Source: Isoetes taiwanensis
Lineage: Eukaryota; Streptophyta; Lycopodiopsida; Isoetales; Isoetaceae
Length of the DNA: 64,000 bases
Reading direction: 5' to 3'
NCBI GenBank assembly: GCA_021234155.1
Contig: JAJEKV010000055.1
Span: forward strand, 2,843,090-2,907,089
The notes under the pieces were generated by a model. The model was not told the DNA's origin. It saw only the letters and a list, made by a program, of their open reading frames with translations, and ran no database searches. This document shows, piece after piece, positions 45,745 through 57,374 of the stretch (its first letter is position 1; every line of letters starts with the position of its first letter). The position numbers were made by a program, and so were the translations under genes.

Positions 45745-48700
45745 TTTGTTTGTCCGTGCATGGTATGACAGAACAACTTGGATGTTGGCATGTGGTCGCA
45801 ATCTCGGGCCGCGCGTTGAACCTATTAAATAATAGGTTGCACGTTGCCGCATGGCAAGATCTTCGTTGTTGGCTAGAACCTTTTGAAATTTTTCTTGAAT
45901 GGGATCGCGACAGACATGGACATCGTCTTCCTGCAGGAGACATGGGAGTATGAAGGGCATCGATTGCCAGACATTCGAGGATATCAGCATTTCTCACTTG
46001 CTAATGAGCGCCATGGCAAACGCGGGTACAGTGGAGTGGCTTGCTACTTTAGGGACGCCTTAGCATGCAAGATCACACTTCAGAAGTCTGATGCATTTAA
46101 CCGCTACATGTGGGTAATGGTATTAGAGCCTGGTCATGTCCCATTGTTTCTTGCTAGCTGCTACATTCCCCATGCAGGCTCTAAGTTCTACCAGTACATG
46201 ATGCGGAACCACGGATGTCCGGATGCCGTATAGGGAACGTATGATGACATAGACCGCTATAGACAGCGAGGGGCGGTGTTTTTGCTAGGAGATTTCAATG
46301 CTCGTGACGACGCAGCGATGCAACGGTGACCTTCAAAGGTGACGCTAATGCTGATCCACTTTGGCTTGAGAGCGGCCGCTATTCAAAGATACACGGCACT
46401 CCCGGATATGGTGGCTAGACCATTTGGCGGTACCGTGGTCCAGCTCGCCGTGTTTTTGACATGGTAATTTGTAATGGTATGCGCCGATGGCCACACTCTC
46501 GGGGGTGTTACTTGCGGGAGTGATAGGCGGGATGGGGAGCTAGTGTGTTGGATTACCTTCTCGCTCCAGGTAGCGACGCTTGACATGGTTACACACTTCT
46601 CCATTGGCACAAGCCGCGAGGGGATGAGGAGGCTTTGTCAGATCACTACCCGCTTTATGTCATGCTGAATTGGGAGCACTCAATAGTGGAGACACCGCAA
46701 AGGGGGCGTGGAGGGTTACCATACATCCCACGCTCGAAGCGGGGACGATGAATCGTGTTGGTCGCGGGAGTTGGGGGTTTGATAGCTTTTACACACTGCA
46801 AGACAGGTGTGCATGGTTGGTGAGGGCACTGCTTGCAGCTTCTGGGGCTTCCTTTGCAGTGAAGGGCCCTCCAAGGAGGGACACCGCGCATTTTCCTGAG
46901 AACCCGTGGTTTGATGTTGATTGCAAGGCTCTAAAGAGCCACCTAGCTTTGGTCATAGATCCACGATTCGCGGCCCACAGGCCCCGCAAGACTATAAGCT
47001 CTTCCTAAAAGCCAAGAAGGGAGATACATGGCAGAAACCCAGGAGCGCCTTGTTTGATATGCTCATGGCAGAGCCAAAAGCTTTTTGGCGTAAGGTGTTA
47101 TACCAGAAGCGCCAGGTGGCTGGTAATGTAAGTGTGGAGCAATGGATGCACCGCTTGCAGGAGTTATATGACCCCCCAGGAGCTAATGCCAGGGTCCCGG
47201 ATCAGGTAGGAGAGGTGCTGCAGCTCACGCGGGAGGATGTCCAAAGAGGTCTCACCATCCGGCGAATGGCAAGGCAAAGGATTTACAGGGGCTGCAGGCC
47301 GAGCTGTTGAAATGGGGTGGCCCATCTGTGGTAGGGCCCCTGACGGTGATCATCAACCAGGCTCTGAGCGAGGGCTCCCCGGGAGTGGATGGTTAGTAAG
47401 GTTGTTCCTGTGCATAAAGCTGGTAATAAGGATGAGCCGGACAATTACCGGATGATTATGGTAAGCTCGTTGTTTGCAAAGCTCCTAGCAGGGGTGGTGG
47501 AGAAGAAACTCACTAAGTGGGCCGAGGAGGCAGGGGTGCGGGCAATTGGCCAGGCAGGCTTTCGCCCAGCTCACTCCACGACCGACCATATCTTCACTTT
47601 GAGAGTGTTGATGGAGGCAAAGCCGAATGCGCGACAGGACTTGTATTGCTGCTTTGTAGATTTTAAGACTGCATATGATACCGTCCCCGGAGACATCTTT
47701 GTGGGCGAGGGTTGCAAAACTTGCGAGTTCCACAGGGAGTTGCGAATGGGGTGCACCAGCTTTATGATGGGATTTATGCTTTGACCGCCTTATGAAGATC
47801 GGGCGGTAGCTAGCACTATGGGAGTTAAGCGGGGGCTGCCCGTTGTCTCCAACGCTTTTGGGTTGTACATTGATAGCTTGGAGGCGTGGATGCAGCACCA
47901 TGGGGAGCCGGGGTGCAATTATCCGAGGCGACCTCGTGAGCCGGTTGCTATATATGCGGATGATGTAGCTTTGCTAGCCCACACGGCCGGCCGGTATCGA
48001 TGCAAAGATTTGGATGCCCTCGGTGGGTTACGTGGGGCAACGGAATGACGGTGAACTTGCACAAAACTAAGCTTCTCGCGATCCTCGTCCTCGCAACACC
48101 ATATCCCGGAGTTATATTACGGGGGGCGAAAGTGGAGATGGTCGCGGAGCTTCAAGTATCCGGGAATTGATTTCACTACTAACATGCCGTGGGATGAGTG
48201 TGTGGAGAGGAGAGCCGGTCTGGTGGGAAGGCTTTATATGCGATTAAAAAACGCGTGTGTTCTTTGGATAGAGCTCTGGATCTGGCGAGGAGAGCACACC
48301 TGTTTAAGCGCTTTGGTCGGCCGCAGTGCTGCTATATGGGGTGGAGGTTTGGGGCCCAAAGAGCTAGCAAAAACGTGGGATAGGTTGGAAAGGGTGCGTA
48401 AAGCTTTCTTGACATATAGCTTGGGAGTGAAGGACACCGCATCGTATCGATTTTGTTGTATGAGACGGGGTTCGGCCTTTACACGATACGCTATCGCGCA
48501 GCATCTTACTTGCTTCCATAAGGTGGATGGGATGGATGAGCATCGCTTGCCCCCACAGCCGTGGTTGTTAACGCAGGGGGGCCCCAAATGGGTCGAAGAG
48601 GGTATGGCACGAGCCTTTGTAAGGGATGGTTTAGGAGGTGGTCTATGGATTACCAACGATGGTGGCACCGCGGTCGATCGCGCGCGAATGGGCAATTGGA

Positions 48701-49346
48701 TGGGGCTATGCTGCCACCACGTGGGATGCCTCTACTCTTGCAAAGCCCAAGACAGAGCACTATCACGCCGAGATTAATCCCGCCTTGAGCATGGACCCCA
48801 TCGGTGCCGAAAGCACACATCTCTCGTGAAGAAACGGAGAGCTATTGCTGCCATAAGGGCGGGTTCCCATTACCTCGTAATTGAAACAGTCATTTGGGGG
48901 TGAATGGCGGCACGGGATCCCCGGGGAGGAGAGGATATGCCGTGTTGTGAGATGCACGTGATAGAGGATGAGCACCATGCCCTCCAGCGGTGCCCAGCAT
49001 ATGCCCATGTCCGAGCAGTGCATACTGATCTTAGATGCTCTGACACACCGCTACATCAGTTACTCGCATCACCTATGGTAGCGCGACTGGGAGCTTACAT
49101 CCTGCAGATTTCGGCCGTCAGACTTGCTCTTCAGGGGCATGGTATTTGAGAGCCTACTGTTAGGGTTTTTCCTCCCAAGTGGGGGTTTTTTCATCCCGGT
49201 AGTAGGGTTCTACTGTACAGTTACATTGTTTGTTTTTGGTGTTGGGGTTTTTGGCTTTTTTGCCTGTTCTCTGCATGTACCATCTCATAGGCCTCTGGCC
49301 TCCGTGGATGTTAAAATAAACTTCCTTCCTTCCTTCCTTCCTTCCT
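45745..49346 (+). mobile_element. LINE L-D: degraded, GC-richer LINE with (TTCC)n tail
   Basis: It contains endonuclease, reverse transcriptase and C-terminal Cys/His blocks. It ends at CATAGGCCTCTGGCCTCCGT, GGATGTTAAAATAAAC and a (TTCC)n tail (49,321-49,346). GC content is well above the flanks over most of its length. ORF1 was not found, and the 5' limit near 45,745 is estimated from where LINE-like composition starts. It abuts repeat family R at 49,350. Confidence 0.85.
45868..49149 (+). pseudogene. L-D ORF2 relic: endonuclease-reverse transcriptase
   Basis: The endonuclease reads MDIVFLQETWEYEGHRLPDI, GYSGVACYFRD, SCYIPHAGSKFYQY and, in another frame, VFLLGDFNARDD (near 46,280). The reverse transcriptase reads KVVPVHKAGNKDEPDNYRMI, GQAGFRPAHSTTDHIFTLRV, CCFVDFKTAYDTVPG (47,389-47,784), then GVKRGLPVVSNAFGLYIDSL and AIYADDVALLA (47,818-48,048). 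The C-terminus reads CCEMHVIEDEHHALQRCPAY (48,904-49,149). Frameshifts or stops occur at 46,231, near 46,325, 46,990, 47,320-47,390, 47,690-47,820 and 48,046. The QGCPLSPTLFG block has been altered to RGLPVVSNAFG. It is long dead. Confidence 0.88.
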
Positions 49347-49349
49347 TTA

Positions 49350-50460
49350 ATATGCACATAAACCAAAGAGGGTTTAGGGGGATATATTATGGATGCATAA
49401 ATCACTATCATTGAGACCATAGACCATACTAAAACAATTGAATAGGTTATTATTAAAAATAAAAAATATAGATTTCATATAAAAAATAAGCACGTTACTT
49501 TGCTCATTGCATTGTTTAAAACATTCTTATTAGGATATTGAATTATTTAGGTAGAGATGAATCCTGGTTTTTCATATTCCAAAACCTTATGCAAACTTGA
49601 ATTCCGTATTTCAAAATCACAGGTGCCCCTAGGCACCCAGAGGCTCCAACATATGATCTGGGTCATAGGATGGACAGATCTGATGACTGAGACACATTAA
49701 TTTGCTGGTCACATTGGTTGAAGCATATTTTTTTAAGGATATAAATTATTTTGGTAGAGGTTCGAGTCTCCTATCTCAAAATCTAAAACCTCAAGGCGAA
49801 CCCCTATAGAGATGAGTCCTGATATTTCATATTCCAAAACCTTAGGCAAACCTATATTCCATATTTCAAAATCACAGGGGCCTCCAGTCATAAATGACCA
49901 TAATCGAAACAAGAGGCACCCAAAGGCCCTCACATAAGGTCTGGGCCATAGGATGGATGAAATCGACGACTGAGGTAGTCTATGGTGCATCTCATTTGGA
50001 ATATATAGCACAATAATAGGGGGTTCCAGGGGGATATGATATGGACGTATAAATCACTATCACTGAGACCATAGACTATACGCCTAAAACAATTGAATAA
50101 GTTATTATTAAAGAAAAAAGATATAGATTTCGTACAAACAATAAGCACATTAATTTGCTGGTTGCATTGGTTAAAGCATTTTTATTACGATATTGAATTA
50201 TTTTGGTAGAGGTTTGAGTCTTCGTATCTCAATATCTAAAAACCTTAAGGCGAACCTGTATAGAGATGAGTCCTGGTATTTCATATTCCAAAACTTTAGG
50301 CGAACTTGTAGTCCATATTTTAAAATCACAGGTGCCCCCAGTCATAAATGACCATAATCGAAACAAGAGGCACCCAGAGGCTCCAATATACGACCTGGAC
50401 CGTAGGATGGACAGATCCGATGACTGAGGTAGTCCAGGGTGCATCTTATTTTGAAAGTGA
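49350..50460 (-). repeat. repeat family R, inverted copy
   Basis: On the minus strand the same A and B blocks as at 29,209-30,180 are read: GTGCTTATT, CAATTGTTTTAG, TCAATGATAGTGATTTATGC, CGTCAGATC-like and ACTACCTCAGTC. There are two to three cycles. The order and cycle length (about 300-600 bases) match the first locus. The two loci form an inverted pair 19 kb apart. Confidence 0.78.
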
Positions 50461-50552
50461 TGGAATGTTTATTCATATAGATATGACGGAATCTTATGGC
50501 GAGGTCTATCGTAAAGATAAAAGGATGGACACGGAAGTTGTATGGTTTTTCC

Positions 50553-50605
50553 AGTTGCGAACGATTTTTAACGTCCATGAAGACCAATTGGCCATGGGAA
50601 TTAGC
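50553..50605 (-). mobile_element. short LINE 3' end
   Basis: The minus strand reads CCCATGGCCAATTGGTCTTC, ATGGACGTTAAAAATCG. It matches the ends at 37,980 and 61,960. No microsatellite tail is visible, so the tail may be lost or the match may be a captured fragment. Confidence 0.5.
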
Positions 50606-52265
50606 TTTAGGTATTATTGCTAGCAAGTTGAATGTTTATATATGGCCTTGGTTTTTGGAGCCCAGGAGAAAGTTTCATGAGAAAGGACCATCGTGGTGAT
50701 TTTGTATAGCTAGCTTAATCTACCATTTTTTTTAAACCCAATATCAAGCACCCTTGTACTATGGCATATTTAGAATAGTTCACAAGAAGTGCATCACTGC
50801 AGGATATGAAATTTTCATATAAATACAAATGCAAATTTGAGGCAAGTATCTTAACTTTTTATTTTTTCATCTTATTGTCTTGACATATAAATGATAAGTT
50901 TGAATACCCCCCTCCCCTCCCCCAAAAAAAAAATAAAAAAAAAAATAAACAAACAAACAAAGACCTCCCGTTTTGAAGGACGTTAGACTTTATTAATAAC
51001 ACTCCAGAAATAGTACATGATACAATGTAGAGACATGATTAGAAATCATGTGGATAAATAGATCCAACTAAGTAGAATTGAATTGAATGGGATTTATTGT
51101 CCACACAAAGGTAATTCCACGAAGCAAGATTCAAATTCGTAGAGCAGCCCAACTAAGCGTGGCAACATAATTTAAGCCATGCTAATTTCTTCTCATAACA
51201 AAGGGAAGAAGAATATGCACATATTCAAAAGAGATAAAATTAACCATATTGATGTTCCATGTTCATAGAATCATTAACAACAACTTCATGACACTCTAGT
51301 ATCTCGATGTGATATGGTGCTCGGGGGAGTATTCTTACATGGAACAATCTTTATTGGATATGATCAAATAAAAAAACCATCCAATCCATTGTGTCTAAAT
51401 CTTGATATTATCAAAGAAAAAGTTAAAGACAAACCTTGGCATCCATAGAATCTTTATTTAAAAGCTGGTGTTACCTATAAATAGAAGGATGCCTTTGAGA
51501 ATTGGACGATTTGACCTTGTTGGAAAGATCTAGATGTCTAGTTTACGGATTGGGTTTATTTGTCCATAGACTCCTCATGGTCTGAGATTTATATCAAGAG
51601 ATGTGCATAGGGGTCCAATTCAACTGCACATCTAGTTCTGCCTCTTTCTATGTTTGATCAAGAGCCTAATCTTACCTTGTAGTACTTTGCCTAGCTTCTT
51701 GCTTGATCGTATGAATAAAAGGAGTTCATGTAACACCGGTGGTTGGTGACTAGAAAGAGCAGTCTTGATTTAGTTATATCTTTTATAGTTGGTCCAATTG
51801 GGTGGTAATCAAATACCACGTGATGTTTTACTTTCTAACAAATTGATGTCACAAAGTCAAATAGAGGGACATCCACTATAACAATAATAGCAGATACTAA
51901 AGCTACAAAAGGAATTAATGCAGCTTGAGGAGCTGAACTATTCTTGTGCAACCTTCTTCATGCACGGAGACGACCCTACTTTTGATAATAAGCAATGCCC
52001 TAAAGATGAAAATATTGCTCCTCCTTGAGAGGGTCTGGTGATACAATAAAAGGGTGAGATAAAGTAGAAGAAGGTATTACTGCAATAGATATGTAAAGAA
52101 GAGTCATTGATTGATGAAGAGGCAATTGAAGCAGACAATATGTGACAAGGCATATGAACAATTCGAGAGGTAGAGAGAATTGGTAGAAACCCCCCTCCCC
52201 CCAAAAAAAGGGCTTCCGAGGGAAAAACTTTAGCAATAATAAGCTTGCTAATAAACTATGTAACT
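50606..52265. other. no gene recognised
   Basis: AT-rich DNA with a C/A-rich low-complexity stretch near 50,905-50,960. GAATTGAATTGAATGGGATT followed by TATTGTCCACAC at about 51,067-51,098 resembles a LINE 3' end with a TTCAA-type tail on the minus strand. Confidence 0.4.
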
Positions 52266-52922
52266 TTACATGTCAATGTGTGGATGTAGGACATAATGGA
52301 GTTTGCATGTTGAGAACCATAAGATGATAATGCCATTACTGTAGGCGCCTGCAAGAGCACGTACAGCGGCTGAGTAGGTGTAATCAAATTGACATACCAT
52401 GCTCAGATAGTTGCAAGCGCTAGGCAAATCTAAAGATTTGGCACTCGTCTTCAATGGTTTCCATTTGGCAATATTGGCATACCCTATATCCATGCTCCTC
52501 AGGGGCCCATCTGCCTGTTTCAATTTTGAGATGGTGTGCATCAGTGTGAATTGACACAATTGTTCTATATCTATTCATAGGCAAATGTGATAAGAGGTAC
52601 GATGTAGGACATAATGGAGTTTGCATGTTGAGAACCATAATATGGTAATGCCATTACTGTAGGCGCATGCAAGAGCACGTACATCGGCTGAGTAGGTGTA
52701 ATCAAATTGACATATCATGCTCAGATAGTTGCAAACGCTAGGCAAATCTAAAGATTTGGCACTCCTCTTCAATGGTTTCCATTTGGTAATATTGACATAC
52801 CCTATATCCATGCTCCTCAGGGGCCCATCTGCCTGTTTTAATTTTGAGATGGTGTGCATCAGTGTGAATTGACACAATTGTTCTCTATCTATTCATAGGC
52901 AAATGTGATAACAGGTACTGCT
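52266..52922 (-). pseudogene. LINE L-E, 3' part of ORF2 (left of T2), internally duplicated
   Basis: The minus strand reads RYRTIVSIHTDAHHLKIETG, RW..EHGYRVCQYC and ETIEDE. These are the R-x-R..SSH.L.IE.GRW and C-x2-C..EDE motifs that end ORF2 in L-A and L-B. The fragment continues on the other side of T2 at 60,239-61,075. A 320-bp tandem duplication (52,282-52,921) repeats this segment. No intact frame remains. Confidence 0.7.
52282..52921. repeat. 320-bp tandem duplication within L-E
   Basis: GATGTAGGACATAATGGAGT at 52,282 recurs at 52,602, and the similarity continues to about 52,921. Only scattered substitutions separate the copies (e.g. AAGATGATAATG against AATATGGTAATG). The second copy ends at the T2 insertion point. 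Confidence 0.9.
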
Positions 52923-52952
52923 GGGTGTAAATTCTATACTGGTGATCAAAAA
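52923..52952 (+). repeat. T2 left terminal inverted repeat
   Basis: Thirty bases starting GGGTGTAAATTCTATACTGG and ending GATCAAAAA are identical to the reverse complement of 60,205-60,234. AGCAC motifs follow on the inside at both ends. Confidence 0.95.
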
Positions 52953-53027
52953 AACGCGACAGCACCCAGCACCTAAAGCACTTGGATCCCGTCAGCCTTG
53001 TGTCACGCAATTAATGCTGGCAGTTCC

Positions 53028-53132
53028 CGCGCCATAACCGTACGCCATAGCCATAAGCCATAGCTTTTAGTCGAACTTTCTCGCGCCATAGCCATAGCTT
53101 TTAGTCTGGGAATTTCTCGCGCCATAGCCATA
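53028..53132. repeat. subterminal GCCATAGCCATAGCTTTTAG repeats in T2
   Basis: CGCGCCATAGCCATA and AGCCATAGCTTTTAGTC phrases recur four to five times between the left end and the accessory gene start. They could be transposase binding sites or promoter elements. Confidence 0.75.
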
Positions 53133-53143
53133 CCGAAAGCCAA

Positions 53144-55235
53144 ATGGAAAGCATAAGAATGGCGAGCGTGGAAGATTTTGTGGAAATGCATGGATTGTCG
53201 GATGATGGACTAATTCCGGCTCTAAAAATGAAATATTTGGAGAAAAAAATCACCAAAGAAGATTGGCTATCAGTTTGGAGAGAGGAGATAAATTCCAGAC
53301 ACAGTATAAAAATCTCGCTGGTACAGCCACATCTGAAAGAACAATTACAAACATTGATAAAGAAGCTTTATCAGAGTGAGGGATTATGCAATAATGAGGT
53401 CAGAAAACAGATAGCCTATGCTTTTGCATGGGAAAATTGCATATCTGCACAAAAAAATCCTGAAAAGCACAAGGTAAATTGGGCTGCTGCTGGAGCTCAA
53501 ATTATGAAATACAGGAGGTGTAGGAAGCCTGAATCATTGGAACCAAAAAATACAGAGAAGAAGACGGTAGAAGCTCAAGAGGAAAAGAAGTTGGCAGTGG
53601 AATCTTTTATTTTGAGCACAAACATTGTACAGAATATAGAACTGATCGAGAATGAGATCACCAGAATTTCTAGTGAGAGAGAAGCTTGTGCATTGGAGTT
53701 GAATGACATCCTTGTCACATTGGCAGCAGAGGATCTCTCAAACCAGGCTTTAAGTGGCAATGTGGCAGAAGCAAACAATAATATTGAGCAAATGAAAAAA
53801 GAATTAGAACTCAAAAAATCTTTGCAGGTAACTCCAGAGTTAGAAAAAGACACTGCTGAGCTTGAAACAAGTATTATGCTTGAGACCTATGCAGCAAAAA
53901 AAATGGCAAGTTACAGGAAGGTCAATCCAAACACAGCATCAAGAAGGGATGAATTGCAAGGTGAACTTCACATGAAGGATGCTAACCTCTCAATACTGAG
54001 ATCAAACCTCAAAAACTTGGAAGAACTGAAAGGTATGAAATTTTCACCAATTAGAGTCAATGCAGTTAGTAGAGACTTACCTGTGCTATTTGAGGACACT
54101 TGTGCTGCATGTGGATTAGCATTCTCCAGCAATTACAGGTTATCAGTAAAACTAAAATGTGATCATGAGTATCATTTAATGTGCACAGCTTTGTTGGCTA
54201 AAGGTAAGGGTGAAAGCATGCTACGGTGTACCACTTTTGGAACCCTCAAAAGTACCTACACTGGGTACTTTTAAAATTGGTACTTTCTGTTTTTTCTTTC
54301 CATTAAAATCAATCCAAAATTTTTGAATTGAAGGTCAATAACATGTCAATCTATTGTATTAAAGGATAACAATACTATTAGAGACTAAAATAAATGAATC
54401 AACTTCAAAACTTATTGTTTATTGAGACATTTATGCAAGTTCCAAGTACCCAGTGCTGGGTACTTTTCTGGGTAGTTTTGCACTCCCTAAAAAGAACTTT
54501 AGATGGTACACCCTAGCATGCTTTTACCCGTAAATGCATTGTTTGCACTTCATCTATCAGTTCTGCTTTATTTTTAGAGCTTGGTATGACAGTGCCTGTG
54601 GACGAGACAGTGCTTGAAAATACAGGATCACCTTCCATTGTACATGATAGGATATCAACTTTTGGAAATCTTGCTCTGCTACCCTCAACTTCAAGATCTC
54701 CTTATAAGATTGGAGCAAATAATGTTATACTAACAGATGATGAGGGTGAAGTCACTTTCTAAAAAACCTTGGGAAGGTTGTTGAGGGGAAAGGAAATTCA
54801 GAGTCACATCAAGAGAGTGACACAGAGATAGAAGTGGTGAAGGAACATTCGAAGAAAAGAAAATTTTCACCCAAATCAAAAGTGCAGGTTCCAAAGAAAC
54901 AGAAAAGCAAAGATAAAGCAAGCAGGAAAGGAGAAGCACCTAAGAGGACTTATCCATTCAGAAGCAAGAAGAATCTGAAAGATGCATTAGAGGCTGATGA
55001 GAATACAAGTGTAGAGTTGCAGCAAACAACAGATGAAGCACTTGTAGCACTTAATAATGTTGCCACTTGGGAAAGCATCATCACGACAGGTCAATCTGGC
55101 CGCCATCGCTTCTTTGTTGAAGTAGAAGATCAGGGTCCAACTCCAAAAGAAGGTATTCTATTTCAAGCTATACTTGATGCTCTGAATGACAAAAATGATT
55201 CTGTCTCAATCAAGAGTCTGTTACATGAAAATTAG
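53144..55235 (+). pseudogene. T2 accessory gene: coiled-coil, RING-like motif, basic tail
   Basis: The first exon (53,144, or ATG at 53,159, to about 54,202) encodes the conserved N-terminal block MHGLSDDGLIPALKMKYL, WREEINSRHSIKISLVQP, IAYAFAWENC and HKVNWAAAGAQ. A long coiled coil follows (about residues 125-300). It ends with DTCAACGLAFSSNYRLSVKL, KCDHEYHLMC: C-x2-C..L-x-C-x-H-x-Y-H-x2-C, RING-like but incomplete in this exon. A donor (AAAG/GTAAGG) follows, then an intron holding a 292-bp MITE. The next segment (about 54,571-54,762) reads LGMTVPVDETV. After a slip in an A6 run near 54,765 it continues to 55,235 with an acidic then basic stretch (KEHSKKRKFSPKSK) and TYPFRSKKNLKDALEAD. The basic run is a good nuclear signal. 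The T1 homologue shares the first block and the zinc motif. The function is unknown; the conserved pairing suggests a role in transposition. Confidence 0.72.
54223..54514. mobile_element. 292-bp MITE in the T2 accessory-gene intron
   Basis: The ends ACGGTGTACCA and (reverse complement of the right end) AGGGTGTACCA are inverted. AGCATGCT lies on both sides (54,215-54,222 and 54,515-54,522), an 8-bp duplication typical of hAT-like elements. The interior holds AAAGTACC..GGGTACTTTT palindromes. It post-dates T2. Confidence 0.85.
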
Positions 55236-55402
55236 CTGGCCTTGATTCCATGCAGGGACAATTGGAGATAATTCCATATCAATGAAAGGCAGTGTTGTAG
55301 CCATTAGAAGGTATTTGAGTGTTCATTGTAGCCATTTGAGTGTTATTAATAAAAAAAATTTAAATTGCTTTGCAATGGTTGTTTGAATTTGTTTTGTTCT
55401 AA

Positions 55403-55735
55403 TGTAGGTCTGCACGAAATTCAAACAAATTTGATAATGAAAAAGAGAAATCAAACATCATCAATAAAGTGAAGAAAAGGAGAGCAGAAAAGGAAAGTGA
55501 AACTATAGTTCAACCAACTATAGTTGAGCCAAATATAGTTGAGACATTTGAAACAAGTGTTGAGCCAGCTTTTGTTCCACAAAAGATAGTTTCAGAGGCA
55601 AATATAGTACATCCAACAATGGTTCAACATTGTGTTGATACAGTTGCCAAGACATTTGAAACAAGTGTTGAGCCAGCAAGTTTGCCAGCAAGTGTTGAGC
55701 CAAAGAAGGTTCAACAAGTAAAAGCAAAGACATAA
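55403..55735 (+). pseudogene. low-complexity exon in T2 with ETSVEPA repeats
   Basis: Following a TCTAATGTAG acceptor, the frame gives a Lys/Glu-rich start (KKRRAEKESE). Imperfect repeats follow: TIVQPTIVEPNIVE, then VETFETSVEPA and KTFETSVEPA, ending KKVQQVKAKT. It lies just upstream of the HAD relic on the same strand. It may be the N-terminal region of that protein or a further exon of the accessory gene. No family is recognised. Confidence 0.4.
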
Positions 55736-55752
55736 GCGAGATATCATGGTGA

Positions 55753-56441
55753 GTAGAAAGCTATTGATTATGGACCTCAATGGTGTTTTTGGTTAAAACA
55801 TATTCAAAGTCTGAAAACTTGAAATATCCGCCCACACATTATAGAGTATACAAAAACAAGATAGTTTTATTCAGGCCCGTTCTTACGAATTTTTAAATAA
55901 GGTAAGTGTTTACTATGACTTGGCTATATGGTCATCTATGACTGGTTTCAATACAAAGGAGGTGTTACAGAAGTTGTGTCCATTACTTATACACAGGTTT
56001 GTTTTTATTTGGGGACAAGAGTTTTGTGACAAAATGCCTTTCACGTTACCTGGACATGTTGACAAACCAGTGTTCATGAAACCTTTGGAAAAGGTGTACT
56101 GCCAGTTTCCTCAATACACTGAAAGATGTATTTTGGTTGATGACTCAGTTTATAAAACATTCTTGTCTCCACCTTATACAACTGTTATTGCAGCAAGCAT
56201 GAGGATTGAAGAATTTAAGTCAAGTTCAAGTTTGCTAGTGGATTCCATTTTTCCATTGTTGTATCAACTTGCAATGGATGATAACTGGAAGACAATATTG
56301 AAGGGAATACAACTTGTGGATTTCTTTGATACGGAGGCCGTGGAAATTCTTGAGAGGTTGGATGCAGCAATGTTAACAGTTCCTCAGCAGGTTTCTTTTG
56401 ATCTCTATTACTCTACATTTGTGAAGTGGTCGACCGAATAA
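55753..56441 (+). pseudogene. FCP1-like HAD phosphatase relic carried by T2
   Basis: The HAD motifs are in order. Motif I is KLLIMDLNGVFG near 55,755-55,793 (D-L-N-G, as in a plant subgroup of FCP1/NIF-like proteins, where the second Asp of DxDx is Asn). Next come YRVYKNKIVLFRPVL, then YYDLAIWSSMTGFNTKEVL (motif II region, Ser/Thr after IWSS). Motif III is CILVDDSVYKTFLSPPYTTV with the double Asp. The C-terminal part resembles the helical end of these proteins (DDNWKTILKGIQLVDFF). Frame changes after DLNGVFG and near 55,895 break it, unless unrecognised introns are present. FCP1-like enzymes dephosphorylate Ser/Thr, classically on the RNA polymerase II tail; activity of the DLNG subgroup is doubtful. 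T1 has no counterpart, so T2 probably captured a host sequence. Confidence 0.7.
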
Positions 56442-57374
56442 AGGCGGATATAGCAAGTTCATCAACAATTCTGCCTTGCAACACCTGAAACAAGTTGTAA
56501 ATAGTTAGGTGAAACACATTTTAAATTGTCAACTGACAGCCAGCCATTTTTGTTGTTCATGTAGGCTGGCCAATTTTGTATACATTTTGATATATCCTTT
56601 GGATCTGGATATACTTATTAAGTTATCAATGAATATTTTTATCTTCTTTGCACAATTGATGATTAGAAACCATTATCAACTTGAAGGCGGTCGCTCATTA
56701 TTTGTTGGCATGTCTGCTCATCCATACTATACAGGTTGTCTTTCACCAAAGTCATGTCAAATTTGCAAATCCTAACGAGGTGGCTGTACACTGTGGCCAG
56801 TGGTTTGTCTAAAAGAAGTTGAAAACTTAATTCTCCTTCCAATTGTTTGTAATAGTAGCCGAAAAGTATGACCTCACCAATTCCAAAAACATTGCCCCAC
56901 CATCTTCATAATCATCTAGTAATGTGTTCTTTGTCTCAATACATTTCGGACATAAAAGTCTACACCCTCAAGATTGCCTTCTTTCTCGCATTCACTTTGC
57001 AAAATTGTCCCCTACTTCTACATTAGAGCTGATCGGATCATGGTCACCATCATCTTCACTATCGGGTCTCCTCGCCTCTTGACACAACCTCATTGTCGAA
57101 TTTCCTGCCGGGTTACGCTCTTTTGGGACCAACTCATTTGTCTCCCAACCTCCTATACTGAGATTTAGTGCTCTCACAGAGTCCCATTTCCCTTGCTGGC
57201 AAGACATGCAAAAACATGACAAAGGTCTATGTGCAAGCTTCAAAGGATTTTCTCTATCAAAAGGCCTGATGCAATGAATTTTAGTTGTCCCTTTGAGGGT
57301 CTGAGCATCATACCTTTCTGATCTATCTATACTATGAGGGTCAATTTCCCAAAAGTACCTGCAGGCAACAATTA

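Noticed and set aside
56509-56775. 88-codon plus-strand ORF in T2
   Set aside because: The minus strand here reads the conserved transposase C-terminus (GYYYKQLEGELSFQ), so the plus frame is a shadow.
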